A stretch of 64,000 nt of DNA from Takakia lepidozioides (GCA_030704615.1 CM060732.1:82483171-82547170), one strand, 5' to 3'; shown: positions 45,200 through 56,349, counted from the first letter of the stretch. Made by a program: numbers and translations. The notes: generated from the sequence alone by a model not told the origin.

Positions 45200-46130
45200 G
45201 ACAAATTGCTAGTTGGTAGTTCCTAGCAATTCAATTGAATTGCTGACTACAATTCAATTGAATTGTAATCTATAATTTTTAACTTATTTCTGTATATAAT
45301 ATATAATGTATATGTATATGTATATATTCAAATTATACTTATACACATATAAGAATATAAGCTAAAAATACATGTTGCCCGTCTATTCTTGCTGGCCCTC
45401 TTTCTTGTGCCCTTGAGGAAATTGTGGAGTTGTGAAGCCACCCTCAACCTCTGCGAGAAAGGAGAGCCAGAGACGGAGAGAGATCAGCAACTTCCTGTGA
45501 TTCACAGGCAAAAGAAACGTGGCTGGCTCCGAAAAAAACAGACAAAATCAAACATGACAATTGATGAAAGGCTTCCCCTGCATCATCATGTAGTCCCCTA
45601 ACACTAGTATCTGGCCCAGGACAAAGAAAACAAAAAATATGTTCATCTTGAGAAATATCAAAAATAATATTGTTTCGATACCCTTACAAAGGTATCATGT
45701 TGAAGTTGGGATGTGTGTTCCATATAAGTTTAATATATCAAACTCTTACATGTTGATACTCTTACATTGGTATCATGTTTGGTATATGTACATAGCCATA
45801 TATTGGCACCAACATCTACAAAAGAGACAATCCCGCTTTTACTGTAAGCACTTCGTGACTTCATCTCTCTCTCGCTCTCCCTTAGGCTTATCTTGTGCTC
45901 AAGCCTTACCACGGGCAAAGGATTGACAGATGGACAGCAAGAATAGACGGGCAACATGTATTTTTAGCTTATACTTTTGTATGCGTATATGTATAATTTA
46001 TATGTATATATATATATATATAGAAATGAGTTAAAATTTAGAGATTACAATTCAATTGAATTGCCAATTCGCAATTCAATTGAATCGTGTGCCGACAATT
46101 CAATTGAATTGCAAATTATATGTTGGCCTC
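45200..46130. mobile_element. fold-back element with ~190-bp inverted arms
   Basis: 45214-45394 and 45934-46113 are inverted copies. The inner ends match through TAAAAATACATGTTGCCCG and TCTATTCTTGCTG. Toward the outside both carry AT-rich stretches (TATATGTATA) and then multiple copies of the 16-bp palindrome CAATTCAATTGAATTG. The 540-bp centre is unrelated and has no gene. The structure is that of a fold-back or MITE-like DNA element, but the outer termini and target duplication were not found. Confidence 0.7.
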
Positions 46131-46259
46131 ATATTCGTTACATTATGTTTTGTTTTATATTTCGGTCTTTCCTCTCAATCTTGAAATAATGCCTTGACAC
46201 ATCTAATCCCGATATCATATTGCTGTGTTTCATCTTCAGTGGGAAGCAGAAAATGAATT

Positions 46260-47280
46260 CCACGTTGTCTAGACAGAAGTTGAACTAAAACCCGCTAAAA
46301 TATGCGGGCCTGGTTGGTGTATGCAAGGAGATAAGTGGGGAGTTCATCTCACCAAAAACACCAAACTTTAGCATAGACCATGTAGCTTTGTATACTCTTA
46401 ACCATGCAATCTCCGAGTGGGGAATAAATCCTGTGGGTGTACCCCCTGACCACCAACTGAAGTTTTCCTTCAAGATTGGAACAGACGTGAAGAAGCTTAA
46501 TTATGGCTACGTTAAATATGTTGAGATGGAGTCCGACGTGGAGAATCCAATGATGGTGGGTTTCATCTTGGAGGATGGTAGAGCGAAAAAAACGTTTGGT
46601 TTTCTCTGGAATCTCGTCGCATTCGCAAAACAATGATGAAACCAGCTGTGAAGATGGGATTCACTTTCCCTGAAGGTGGTGCAGCCCCAATTGCTCAGGG
46701 ATTCGTAAGAGCTTGGAGCATTTTCCAAGATGTACTCCATGTGCAGGGAAATATCAACAAAAAACAACTAGACGATGCGGCAGCGAAGGGGGAAAAGGGT
46801 AAAGGGAAACGGAAGTCAACGGCGAGATCCTCTCAAACTGAGAATGAGGAGGAGCAGCCAACCGGGGAAAAGACAAAGAAAGAAGAGCTCGATATTGTAT
46901 TTATGAATGACAACAAGAAGCCAAAAGTTGACGAGATTTTCGACAAGGTGAAGTGCGAGGCAATGAATCAAAGTCTGAAGAATGACTACCAAGACATGTT
47001 TCCTTTTGGGTTCAACCACATAATCTCAATTGACATCTCAAGGATGGAACTTGCTCCAAGAAACATGGTGTATCGTCCGCTGAATATTAATCACAAGGAT
47101 GAAGAAAAACCTGTCTCTACTAGGTGAGAGTTCTAGATGCGAAACATCCCGTCTATCTGGCGCCCGTGGAATGAACAGGTGCCAACCCAGGTGTCTACGA
47201 TGAAACCAAGGCATCAGAAGGATATTAACAATTCAAAATTCTTCGTCATTGGAGGCCAGCACACAATTATGGCAGCAAAG
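46260..47280 (+). pseudogene. 5' part of a multi-exon unknown locus, ParB-like motif
   Basis: A frame running from about 46294 reads GLVGVCKEISGEFISPKTP, SIDHVALYTLNHAISEWGIN and FGFLWNLVAFAKQ. After a one-base slip at 46633 it continues as MKPAVKMGFTFPEGGAAPIA, a basic then acidic linker (KGKGKRKSTARSS), MELAPRNMVYRPLNINHKDE, and after further slips near 47122 and 47168 VRVLDAKHPVYLAPVE and QVSTMKPRHQKDINNSKFF. The exon closes with VIGGQHTIMAAK (47245-47280) before a GT donor. The RPL...IGGQHTxxAAK order recalls ParB/sulfiredoxin-fold proteins; that is an inference from the motif only. It is disabled by at least three slips. Confidence 0.45.
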
Positions 47281-47630
47281 GTATATTACATCAACGTTTA
47301 CCTCGCGCGATCGCGCGTGCCTCTATATACTTCTCTGCTTCTATGAGAATCTTCTTTCGGATATTTCTATGCGTTGCTTCATTAGCATTCTCGCGCGATC
47401 GCGCGTGCTTCTACTAGATGATTATATCAGATGCATCGATGACTTGTTTCTATGAGATGCATAGCATGATAAGCAAGCACGCGCGATCGCGCGTGCTTCT
47501 ACTAGATGATTATATCAGATGCATCGACGACTTGTTTCTATGAGATGCATAGCATGATAAACAAGCACGCGCGATCGCGCGTGCTCCATTCTAGTTCAAT
47601 TCCATGCTGATGTAACACTTTCCAAATCAG
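47281..47630 (+). repeat. intron with four 88-bp units, each with a GATC-centred palindrome
   Basis: The intron begins GTATAT and ends ATCAG. CGCGCGATCGCGCG starts at 47304, 47392, 47480 and 47568, exactly 88 bp apart each time. In the third and fourth units it is extended to a perfect 20-bp palindrome, GCACGCGCGATCGCGCGTGC. The last two units are almost identical; the first is diverged. Confidence 0.9.
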
Positions 47631-49239
47631 GAACTCGTGGATGAGATTACTGACCGGGAGCAGAGGGACTACTACCCCAAATGGCCATCAATTATCCTCT
47701 GGTTAGATAGCAATAATCGACTGCTAAAGATATCTAAGCTCCTGAACGACCCAAATAAAACCCAAAAATTCGACACAACATTCCCAGAGAAAGTTGCTCA
47801 CGCCAGGATGTACTATGAGTTGAGGGGGAAGCCCAGGAAATTCAATGATAACGTTTCGAAATCTGAAACCGTTCAGTGGAAGGTAATCATTCGGACTTCC
47901 ATTTTTGTTTAATGTCCGGTTGTACATTCACCAGAATTGCGTGTATCCGTTGTGTGTTGGCCTGACATGCAGTTCCTGTTGATCAGGAATTTTTGCAAGC
48001 ATCACAATTTATATTGGAGATGCTTAGCGTTAAGGAGACCATCACTTTGGTCCTTTGCGATCACGATGTTTGGGAGAAGTGACATGAGGTTTTCAGAGAG
48101 TGGGAGAAGGGAAACCTCTTGGACATTAACGGAAAGAAGCACAAGGGTGTACAATTGCAGCTGACAAAATCTGCCGTTCGCAAACTCCAAGGATTGAACC
48201 CCCTCCAAATGAAGAAGGTTGCGCAAAAGATTTTGGACTTGAAGATCTGCGTTCGTGGTCCTTACAAGGGAAAAGACCCCAAGATTATCTGCCTGTCAGA
48301 TTACATCAATCGAATAAATGACAGACGGTTTATCATCGATGATGTCATGGTGGTATTGGGATTTGATGCCAGGAGCAAGCAACACCCTGAGCCATACACA
48401 AAAGCACAATGGCTCGAAGTGAAGAAAATGTACAAGTTCAACAAGTCGGAGTTCGAGACATTCCGATTGAAACTAGGGGCCAAATACATGAAAAACAAAG
48501 TGAATATGAATATGAAGATTGAGAAAGTGAGTGACGCTTTCATCAAATACGTGCTTTCATGCAAGAAAATGATTGAAGACATGGAGAAGAAAATGGACAA
48601 CCTCAAGGATACCTTCAAGTCACATTACCAGTGCATAGGAGGGAAGCGGACGTTCACGGACGCCAAAATTCAATTGAAAATTGTGAGAAAGAGGGATTTC
48701 GATAACATCGCAATGGTGTTTGTCAACACAGTCTGTGACGATGACTTAGTTGTTTTCATGCAAAGAAATTACAAGAATATTTTTGATGTGTTCTTCGAAC
48801 AGCAGCTGAGCCCTAATGCATTTGTCTTCTTCTCGATGCAGAGGTCCTCTTCCAATCTGGTTTCGTACATAAGGTTTGGCGAGGGTCGGAACAGGTATAT
48901 TCTACTTCAGGGGTTGTATCTTCCTAGAGAGTTTGACAATCCTTACAAAAGCTGGCCAAAGTTTTCAATGCCACTGATGTGCCTTGATTACGTATTTCCT
49001 GCAACAGCTGCCCAGATTGAGAACCACGAGGAGCACCTGCAGGGTGTTTTGATGTTCAGCCCCATTAAACCAGTGATTAAGGCTCCGGATACTAAGCTCA
49101 CGGAACATGAGAAAGAATGTGCCGCTTATGAACATGAATTGCGGGTAGAGGCGAGTGACTACATGCGTCCTTGTTCTGTGGCGAAGGAATGGCGGCTGTC
49201 AATATCTTTGGAGGAGTAATGCTAACGTCGGCTCTCCAC
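47631..49239 (+). pseudogene. central exons of the unknown locus, methyltransferase-like motif
   Basis: Exon 47631-47882 (ELVDEITDREQRDYYPKWPS, then ILWLDSNNRLLKISKLLND) joins at phase 0 to exon 47987-49239 through a 104-bp GT-AG intron. The large exon reads FLQASQFILEMLSVKETITL, where a former Trp is TGA (48080-48082, WEK*HEVFREWEKG). It then runs 366 codons with no stop through KKVAQKILDLKICVRGPYKG, LDYVFPATAAQIENHEEHLQ and on. A one-base loss near 49168 shifts into LFCGEGMAAVNIFGGVMLTS, which ends at a CAC|GTAAGC donor. FCGEG plus a downstream VLD (next exon) resembles motifs of adenine-type DNA methyltransferases. The similarity is weak and inferred, and the typical DPPY motif is not evident. 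Confidence 0.45.
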
Positions 49240-49364
49240 GTAAGCATTTCCATTTCCATTTCCAGTTCGATTTCCTTTTCCATTTTCATTTCCGAAACAC
49301 AACTTTGGACCCTTGCGCGATCACTCGTTCAACATTTTTACTCACTGGTTGGCAAATTTTGCAG

Positions 49365-51405
49365 GCTAGGAACGTCCGAGTCCTTGATATAAACCAAAAC
49401 CTGAAAAAGAAATTTTATGCAAATAAGCTTGCCGCAAACTTCACACTCCTCCACACGGAGAATGACGAAGGAACCATGGTTGGTGATGACACATGGGGAG
49501 GGCAGGAGACCCACAGGCACAATGACGAAGGAAATAACGATGACGATGATAATGACGATGAAGACGATGAACAAATAGATCTAGAGACAGAGGAAAACCA
49601 GGAAGAAGGTGACAGAAACGAAACGTTAGACAAAAATGAAGAACTTGAGGGAGGTGTGGAAGACAAAGGCGACTACCAGCACGATGATGCCGTCAACAAT
49701 TTCTTGCAAGAGGAGACGGAACAAATTGAGCATGGGAGAAATCCACCAGCTGAACAAGCAGGGAGGGTACTACCCGAAGAAGGCCACCATCCACATGCCC
49801 TGCCAAATACCTGTGAAGGAGACAATCCCGAGACAACTATATTGTCTTCCTCCACTGAAGAAGTGGGGGGAGACAATGAACAGGATAACGCTGAATCTAG
49901 AGACGTCTTCGCTAAGGAGATTTCAGAAATAGACTCAAGGGTGGGATTCAGGCCTGTGGAGGGGGATATGTCATTACGGATGTCGCCATATCAAGGTTTA
50001 AGCCAACGGGTTAGAGACATCGTTGATGGTCAGGCATTTAGGGCATTGGTCGGCGATAAAAATACTGTTGACGTGAGTATTGCAGATTATAAGTTGTCCT
50101 GACACTTGTAAAACAAAATTTTGAAAGTTGATATAACATCAGAATCTTTTAAAAATGGAACTAATAACCTATTGCTTTGTGATAGTCTCATGAATGAATC
50201 GAAACTTATACGGAAGTCTAATCACCAGCACTTTCTGTAGATCCGTGAGTCAAATACGGAGGAAGTGACACATACTAGTACAAACGACACACAACAACGT
50301 ACAATGAAAAAACAATACGACTTGAAAGTGAGGATATCGTCGCCCAAGGTGGCAGCTTCAGAAACCGTGGGTGATCGCGCGAGGTTTCTATTGAAGGTGT
50401 CGAGAAAAACATGCCGGACGGCGAAAGACCCGGCGCCGGGGGAGATCGCGGCGAAACCTCATCCGGCTTGGAGCAAGTGCCGCCAAAGCTGGTACTTCAT
50501 TATCCGCCTTCAGCTTTCCTTCCTGCTTTCCATTACGAAAAACTTCCAATGAATTAATAATTATTTCATAATGGGCAGGATGATATGATCTATCCACCAC
50601 ACGACTATTCCCAAGCTGTCAATCCTGGGGATTTCTTTGCTCTTCCAATGGGTCCGAATAGATGTCAGCCCAGATATTATGTCTTGGTTCTGGATGACGG
50701 GTTCCTATGTGAGGTCTACCTCCAGAATGGGCCAAAAACCTCTCCCGCAATGCAGCATTGTATTTCTGCTGGAAGATTTAAGTTAGCAATGCGACATGAG
50801 GTGGGAGACTTCCTCAAATGGGTCGTGAGGAAGTTTTGGGTCATCTTATGAAACACTGGCAAAGAATAGACTGTCATGGATTTCAAATCAGCCTTGTTCG
50901 GGAGGAACGCCCACAATGTCATGCATTACAGTTTCGATCAATGTGTGGAACATAGACTTACATTCAACACGTATTGGCCTACACTTTCTAATGCCCCAAT
51001 TTATTTCAAACGACTTACGACTTGTTCGTAGACCCGGACTCTAAAGCCTACAGGTCTAACACCCTACATATAGACGTCGTTGGGAACATGTACAAGTCTT
51101 TCCTCAATCCTCTGAGCATGGTCATCTTCCTACCTAAATACGAAGCACTTGTAGATCCATACAAAGATGATTTTTTGATTGGTCATCTGAAGCCCCATCT
51201 GGAGAAGATGAGGCATTCAAAAATGGACACTTGGACCTTCAATGAGCAGAACCCTTTTGGTATACCTAAGGATATCTATTTCAGGATGCTAGAGTGAAAT
51301 TCATTAATCGCTGGGACTTTCCATGGCCTAAGAACAAGAAGGAATGGGATGCACATCTAAAGTATCTAGAGGCCCTTGAATTGGAACATGGAATATTAAA
51401 GTGAC
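49365..51405 (+). pseudogene. 3' exons of the unknown locus, acidic linker
   Basis: Exon 49365-50072 (236 codons, phase 0 at both ends) begins ARNVRVLDINQNLKKKFYAN and continues into a very acidic stretch (DDDDNDDEDDEQIDLETEEN), then Glu/Asn-rich sequence and QGLSQRVRDIVDGQAFRALV. Exon 50241 onward is Thr/Lys-rich; its best continuation changes frame (EQVPPKLVLHYPPSAFLPAF). Exon 50579-about 50850 reads MIYPPHDYSQAVNPGDFFAL and QPRYYVLVLDDGFLCEVYLQ. A last block at 51025-51405 reads DPDSKAYRSNTLHIDVVGNM, YEALVDPYKDDFLIGHLKPH and, after a slip, INRWDFPWPKNKKEWDAHLK. I do not recognise the family. The consistent splice sites show it was once a spliced gene. Confidence 0.4.
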
Positions 51406-51525
51406 TAATTTTGAGAATGAATTGGGATTTGGAGGTCATTGAGTTCATTATCTCTTCATGGGTTTTTTTTTTCCCCACTCTATTCTGCTTTGATTTACTA
51501 AAGTGTCTTTATCACTCCTTCACAG

Positions 51526-52232
51526 ATCCGACAGCCTAGATATCCACCTGCGAGGGAACCCTGTTTGATAATTTTTGATGTTAATGGAGTGTTGTGCACA
51601 ATAATGAAGTGCCAGAGCACACAAGCCCTGCTCCACGTTTTTCGGAATCTGATTACAGAATTCCTGCTATTGTTGGGTATCGGCAAATCTTTAGACGGGA
51701 GATGTAACGGAAAGTTTGGCAAGAGTTACACAAGCACTTCATTTTAGGTATCTGGAGCTACATGATGCTTAAAAACTTAAATGTCGTTCTGGATTTGCGC
51801 CTACGTGGTCTTCCATGGCCAGCATTCATCATGTCGCAGGAAGATTGTATCATTTGCCCAAGCAATCTGCACCCAAATTACCAACCGGGACAAGAACAAC
51901 CTCCTGTGTTCTTGAAACCACTTCTTAAAATATGACAGAGTTCTGAAGGTTATTACAATCAGAGTAACACTCTGCTGATTGGTGATATGGCTTTGAAGTG
52001 CTTGCTGAACCCTCCTGAATCTTGTCTTCTTCTCAAGTCTTTTGAGAACATTGACGTCGACGATTTCTTCCTTCGCAAACTTAGAGATTTTTTGCTTGGC
52101 TTCTTGAAATTTGAGAACGTTTCGAGCTTCTTGAAAGCAAGGAGAATAGGTTTTCCACCTTTCAAAGTTAACGATCCACAGTTCAGGCCTCTTCTTGACT
52201 ATATTGACAATTCACAATATCGTGATTTCTGA
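51526..52232 (+). pseudogene. FCP1/NIF-like (HAD) phosphatase domain, disabled
   Basis: After an acceptor (TTCACAG) the exon reads RQPRYPPAREPCLIIFDVNG, matching the DxNG variant of the FCP1/NIF nucleophile motif. With two frame slips it continues IVGYRQIFRREM, ELHKHFILGIWSYMMLKNLN, QEQPPVFLKPLLK, a TGA at 51933-51935 in place of Trp, then NTLLIGDMALKCLLNPP and FLKARRIGFPPFKVNDPQF. These match the order of FCP1-like phosphatases, which remove phosphates from RNA polymerase II tails or related proteins. The first Asp of the usual DD pair is Gly (GGT). It follows the unknown locus on the same strand. Confidence 0.6.
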
Positions 52233-52412
52233 GTAAATGATAAGTAAATATTCGCGACCTACTGTGGACACAGTTTACTACTTGAGACCATGGAATTTCA
52301 GTTTTCTTCTGATATTCTTCTGCATTGCATGGAAATTGTTATATTGCCAATCCATATGCAACGGTTAAATGATTCATTGTTCCTTTATGTCCGTTGATTT
52401 CTTTTCGGAACC

Positions 52413-52428
52413 ACGCGTGATCACGCGT
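52413..52428. repeat. 16-bp GATC-centred palindrome ACGCGTGATCACGCGT
   Basis: A perfect palindrome in the presumed intron after the phosphatase exon. It has the same CGCG-flanked GATC design as the four-unit array at 47304-47584, and a weaker relative occurs in another intron at 49314-49326. Confidence 0.7.
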
Positions 52429-52539
52429 TCTTTCAACTCAAATTTATTACTTTGTTGACATATATTTTATTTGCAGGTATGCCCATAACAATATGTTCTC
52501 CACGCCACAAATGCATCTCCAATTGGCGAAACATGTTCG

Positions 52540-53408
52540 TCTGATATTGTTGACGATGTAGAAATGACCAGGCCAGAAGCTTTCCAAGGACTTGACAACT
52601 TGTTGTCTAATTAGGCATCCATTGCTGTTATGGAGAGTGATCCCATCAGTGTTTCGGATGTTGTTTCAAGGCTCAAAATGTCAAAAGGTGAATCCACCGT
52701 TAGCAGGGTCGATGATTTTACTGGGGTTGGCTGCATAGTGGAAAAGGATTCTCAAGATCTTGGGGAATCCTCTTTGGAGCCGTGCTTATCCCAACACTTT
52801 CCACCAGACGCCGTCAAGGCATCTACATGAGTCTACGGAACAACATGTTTCATTGGTTGCTACCGTCGTTGAACTGCCTCCTCATCATGTCGTAATTCCA
52901 AGCGGGTCACCGGATCACGAGGGCTGGACACCTCAATTGCTGAGAAGTCATGTGATTTAATTCTATTTCATCCATGCATTTTATTGTTACCGTGTTTGTA
53001 TTCATCCTCTTATTTTCTTTCTTTACTCCAGGCCGGGAAAGCTGCAACGTATGACCTTCCTGTGAAGCGGCAACTTCTGTGGGGTTGTATTCCAAGGTAA
53101 TCCATTTTTTCCGTTTGAATTCGGTTCAGGATGTGCAGAAAGAAAGAAACCGAATTCCATTGTCAACTGTCAGCGAGAAGGTTATTGAACTCACTCATTC
53201 GCCGACTGAGGTCAGCACACCGACAAGACCGGCAAATATTTCTGCACATCCCCAACCCCCCAGAATTCCGGATGGTCCTGTGTCAAGGAAACGTCACAGA
53301 TCACAACAGTTAGCGGCGGTCGTGTCCAACGATGAAAGAACAACATCTGACGTTCTGTTATCCCTTCAACATTCACCTACCTCCAGTGGTAACCCGCCTC
53401 AGAATTGA
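52540..53408 (+). pseudogene. C-terminal exon blocks downstream of the phosphatase
   Basis: Three coding-like pieces with splice-like borders follow. The first, about 52556-52830 (DVEMTRPEAFQGLDNLLSN, a stop, then MESDPISVSDVVSRLKMSK), is followed by 53032-53096 (AGKAATYDLPVKRQLLWGCI) and 53131-53408 (basic RKRHRSQQ and Ser/Pro-rich tail). They are probably the end of the preceding transcription unit. The function is unknown. Confidence 0.35.
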
Positions 53409-53619
53409 AGGGTAAATCTAGCAAATGTAATAAGTATCTCCTTCACTTAGTCTTCTGTTTTATTGTTTTTAACTTCCTAGTAATCATTACATATATCATT
53501 TACATTGTTGACACAACTTGACACAAAGGAACCTCACTCGCGGTTACGAATATGACTAAGGCATAAGGTGCTCCAATCATCCATCAGGCCGCGGATCATG
53601 AAGCGAGTTATCACCCGAA

Positions 53620-53855
53620 ACCCGTTTTTTTAATTTATTTTTTAATGTAAGGGAAACACCTGGGAGCGACAGCTCATAAATCAGGCCCCTTAATAGTGAG
53701 AGGAGAAAAAAACCTCTTTCACAGTAACCCCGCCATGTGGCGTTCGAATGGGACACCACCCAGGAACATACCACACCCGTCAGTAGCAAGATTTGACCCC
53801 ATAATCATATGGGTGGCACTCAGTGCACTTCACCAACCGAGCTACTGACTGTTGG
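53620..53855 (-). mobile_element. tRNA-derived SINE, second family
   Basis: On the minus strand the element starts with an A-box-like AGTAGCTCGGTTGGTGAAGT and a B-box-like GGGGTCAAATCTTGC. A ~150-bp body with GGGGCCTGATTTATGAGCTG follows, then an A-rich tail (AAAAAATAAATTAAAAAAA near 53640-53622). It is unrelated in body sequence to the 9.2-kb SINE. Target duplications were not found. Confidence 0.7.
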
Positions 53856-53859
53856 TATC

Positions 53860-54810
53860 TCATACAACTCTTACTAAACATCGAGTGAACAGTGGAACTT
53901 GCTTTATGAGCCAAATAGAAATTGTTTTTTCTCTTGAAGTTTATACATAATGTTTCTTTATTGCTCATATTATATATTAATAGACAAACAATTATTTACA
54001 TCTTTACATTTATATTTAAAATGATCCATTTAAATTCATTTAAATGATTTTAAAAATACATATTAAGATATTTCTCCTTATTTCTAGACCAAACTGTAGT
54101 CCAGATTTACTTAAAATTGTGTTTCAACACCAAAATACTGATAAGCACCAATCGTGGTTCACATGAAACCCATTGTGTAAGAAACCTTATAACCTATCCA
54201 CACAGGCCTTAAAAGTAACACATCAGTCACGTTATCCCTAATCCGTCGACCCAGGTGGCAAACCAAAACGGATCAGTTCACTCTAGTTAGCCTGGCACAT
54301 TGCGGAAATCCAACTATGGATCTGTCACCAATGTAAATCCTGGTAGTGGATTTCAAGCATACCTCGGGGGCAGTTCATAGATGTATTTACCTATAAGATT
54401 ATTGAATCTCAGGATATCACCACTAGATATCAAGCTTCAATCCATTTTAAGCTCAACAGTTTATCTTGACACAGAACTGTGCCTTCAAAAAAATGGCTCC
54501 AGCTTTGACGTATGTCTTTGTTCATGCTACTCGCTTAAGACTTCCACCAGGTTGTAACTAGGAGCTGGTTTCTTCAAGTTGAAGTCCTCTTCCTCCAAGT
54601 GAACCAACTTTTCCCAGTCACCATACAAGGCCCAGACCTCTTATTTTCTAGGGCAAATCATCATGTACTTACTGCACAGAGGAGTCATATATTAGAGCTA
54701 GGGAAAATGTAATTCACCACGTGCCATCGAAATTAATATACTTAATCTCATGACCTATTTGAAATGAAATACATCAAATCTGATGGGACGAAATAATAAT
54801 ACAATAAATA
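53860..54810. other. no gene recognised
   Basis: AT-rich sequence with only short chance frames. Confidence 0.3.
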
Positions 54811-54813
54811 CCT

Positions 54814-56045
54814 TCAGACTCTTTTTTGCGCGACCACTCTGATATCATCACCAGGCCACCTTTGTGTATTTTCTCTAATTACACACATACCTGTCAGTTC
54901 ATGCTCTAAGGATACGTGCACAACATATGGACTAGTGGACAGTGGCATAATAGTCTCCTTGAAAAAGACTTGCCTCATATCTCGAAACTCGTGGATGAAG
55001 AATTGTGTCACTTTCGCTTTCCACGTCCAAGAATGGCCCCCAATTGGCACATCTGGTTCGATTACTACACATTCCCCTACTCTGTACACCTGCCCATGCA
55101 ACAACAAGCAAGAGAAAACTTGCATTGATGTACTGAAAAATGGCAAAAGGTCATCATTGAAGTCATGGAGACTCCAATACCTTTGCAAATACAACTTGTA
55201 GTATTTGGAATTGCGGTGTCCACGCCCTTTTTGTGACCGACAACGATGCCCTTCTTCCTGATAAGATCCTTGCAAAAACACGGCCGTATTGTGGGTATAA
55301 GCTTCCAAATGGCTCATGCAACATCTTGAGAAAGTACAAGAATGACACAAAACTCGTGCCACTGCTCATAAACTGCGATTGAGCTCAATAGTTGAATGCG
55401 TTGCGCATTACTCGGTGTGTGAAGATACTTGTGAATTTTGACTTCCCTACATATAAGATATAATCCATCACCATCTACTTGCACATATTGTTGTGAACCA
55501 ATGTCGTGAAAAAATACTCACTAATTATGACTTCACTGTTGAATTGATTTGATGGAATATTCACAACATTGGATACCTCCCTTTGGAATGGGTAGCACTA
55601 GAAAACATCATGACACCCGTGCCTTATCACATCATCTAAGATCTCTCCATTCCCTGCACAAAGATCTCACAATTTAAAAGTACTTACAAAAATTATAAAT
55701 TACAACATAATTTATAAAAATTATGACAAAGACTACAAATATACAAAACAGAGTACTTAAAAAGATGATGTACTACCTGCAATGTGTTCAAGTGGAGAAG
55801 AGTTATAACCAGTACTCTCCTCCATTCTGATATGTCATGCTACTAGGAGTTGTCTTGCATTTTGCATTCCTTTCGGTGTCCATCCATATTTTCTACTATG
55901 GCTGGAGAAAAGAAGTCCGATTTCTATTAAAAGCATCCATGTTGCTCGTAGAATAGACTCCGAAGCAATATTCAGGTGATCAAGAATATGCGGCAAACAC
56001 CACATAATCCAAATATGTGGTTCTTCGGTGTTGTAATCACCCAAA
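54814..56045 (-). pseudogene. transposon-like fragment, possibly tnp2 C-terminal part
   Basis: Minus-strand pieces read HIWIMWCLPHILDHLNIASE and LLFSSHSRKYGWTPKGMQNA (56044-55835). Further down come VYRVGECVVIEPDVPIGGHS and KAKVTQFFIHEFRDMRQVFF (about 55110-54950). These resemble the region after the catalytic core in CACTA/tnp2-type transposon proteins, as I recall them; the match is not secure. Multiple stops and frame changes show decay. It lies head-to-head with the clearer tnp2-like fragment on the plus strand. Confidence 0.4.
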
Positions 56046-56349
56046 GAAGATAAGTTCCGAGGCTATCTTGCCCCAAGTCCGACAGGTCAAAACTTCTTCA
56101 CAGCTTGCATTGCTAGGTCAATGTCCTTAGTCTTTCCATTTTGTTCAGCATTCTTTACAAGCATATGCACAATATTTTTTAGAAATGACAATATTTGTTT
56201 GTTTTGTGAATTAGGTTCTCAAGTTGGGGCGCGTTGGACGTCACATCCTCATCATGTGGATTGGGGGCTCAGGCACGTAAAGAGGGAAAGAGGTTGGTTG
56301 CAGGCTGTCAAGTTAAGAGGTTTATGCATATTTCAGGGATTGGTCAAAG

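Noticed and set aside
47245-47280. Canonical bacterial ParB/parS system
   Set aside because: Only a short motif is ParB-like, and the palindromes do not match the classical parS sequence. The link is kept as a hypothesis in the findings only.
47304-47584. CRISPR-like array (regular repeats with spacers)
   Set aside because: The 'spacers' of units 3 and 4 are almost identical and the whole 88-bp unit repeats, so it is a tandem repeat in a eukaryotic intron.
49155-49364. His/Phe-rich N-terminus (HFHFHF) before the acidic exon
   Set aside because: It is the translated (TTTCCA)n microsatellite of an intron with good GT-AG borders at 49240 and 49364.
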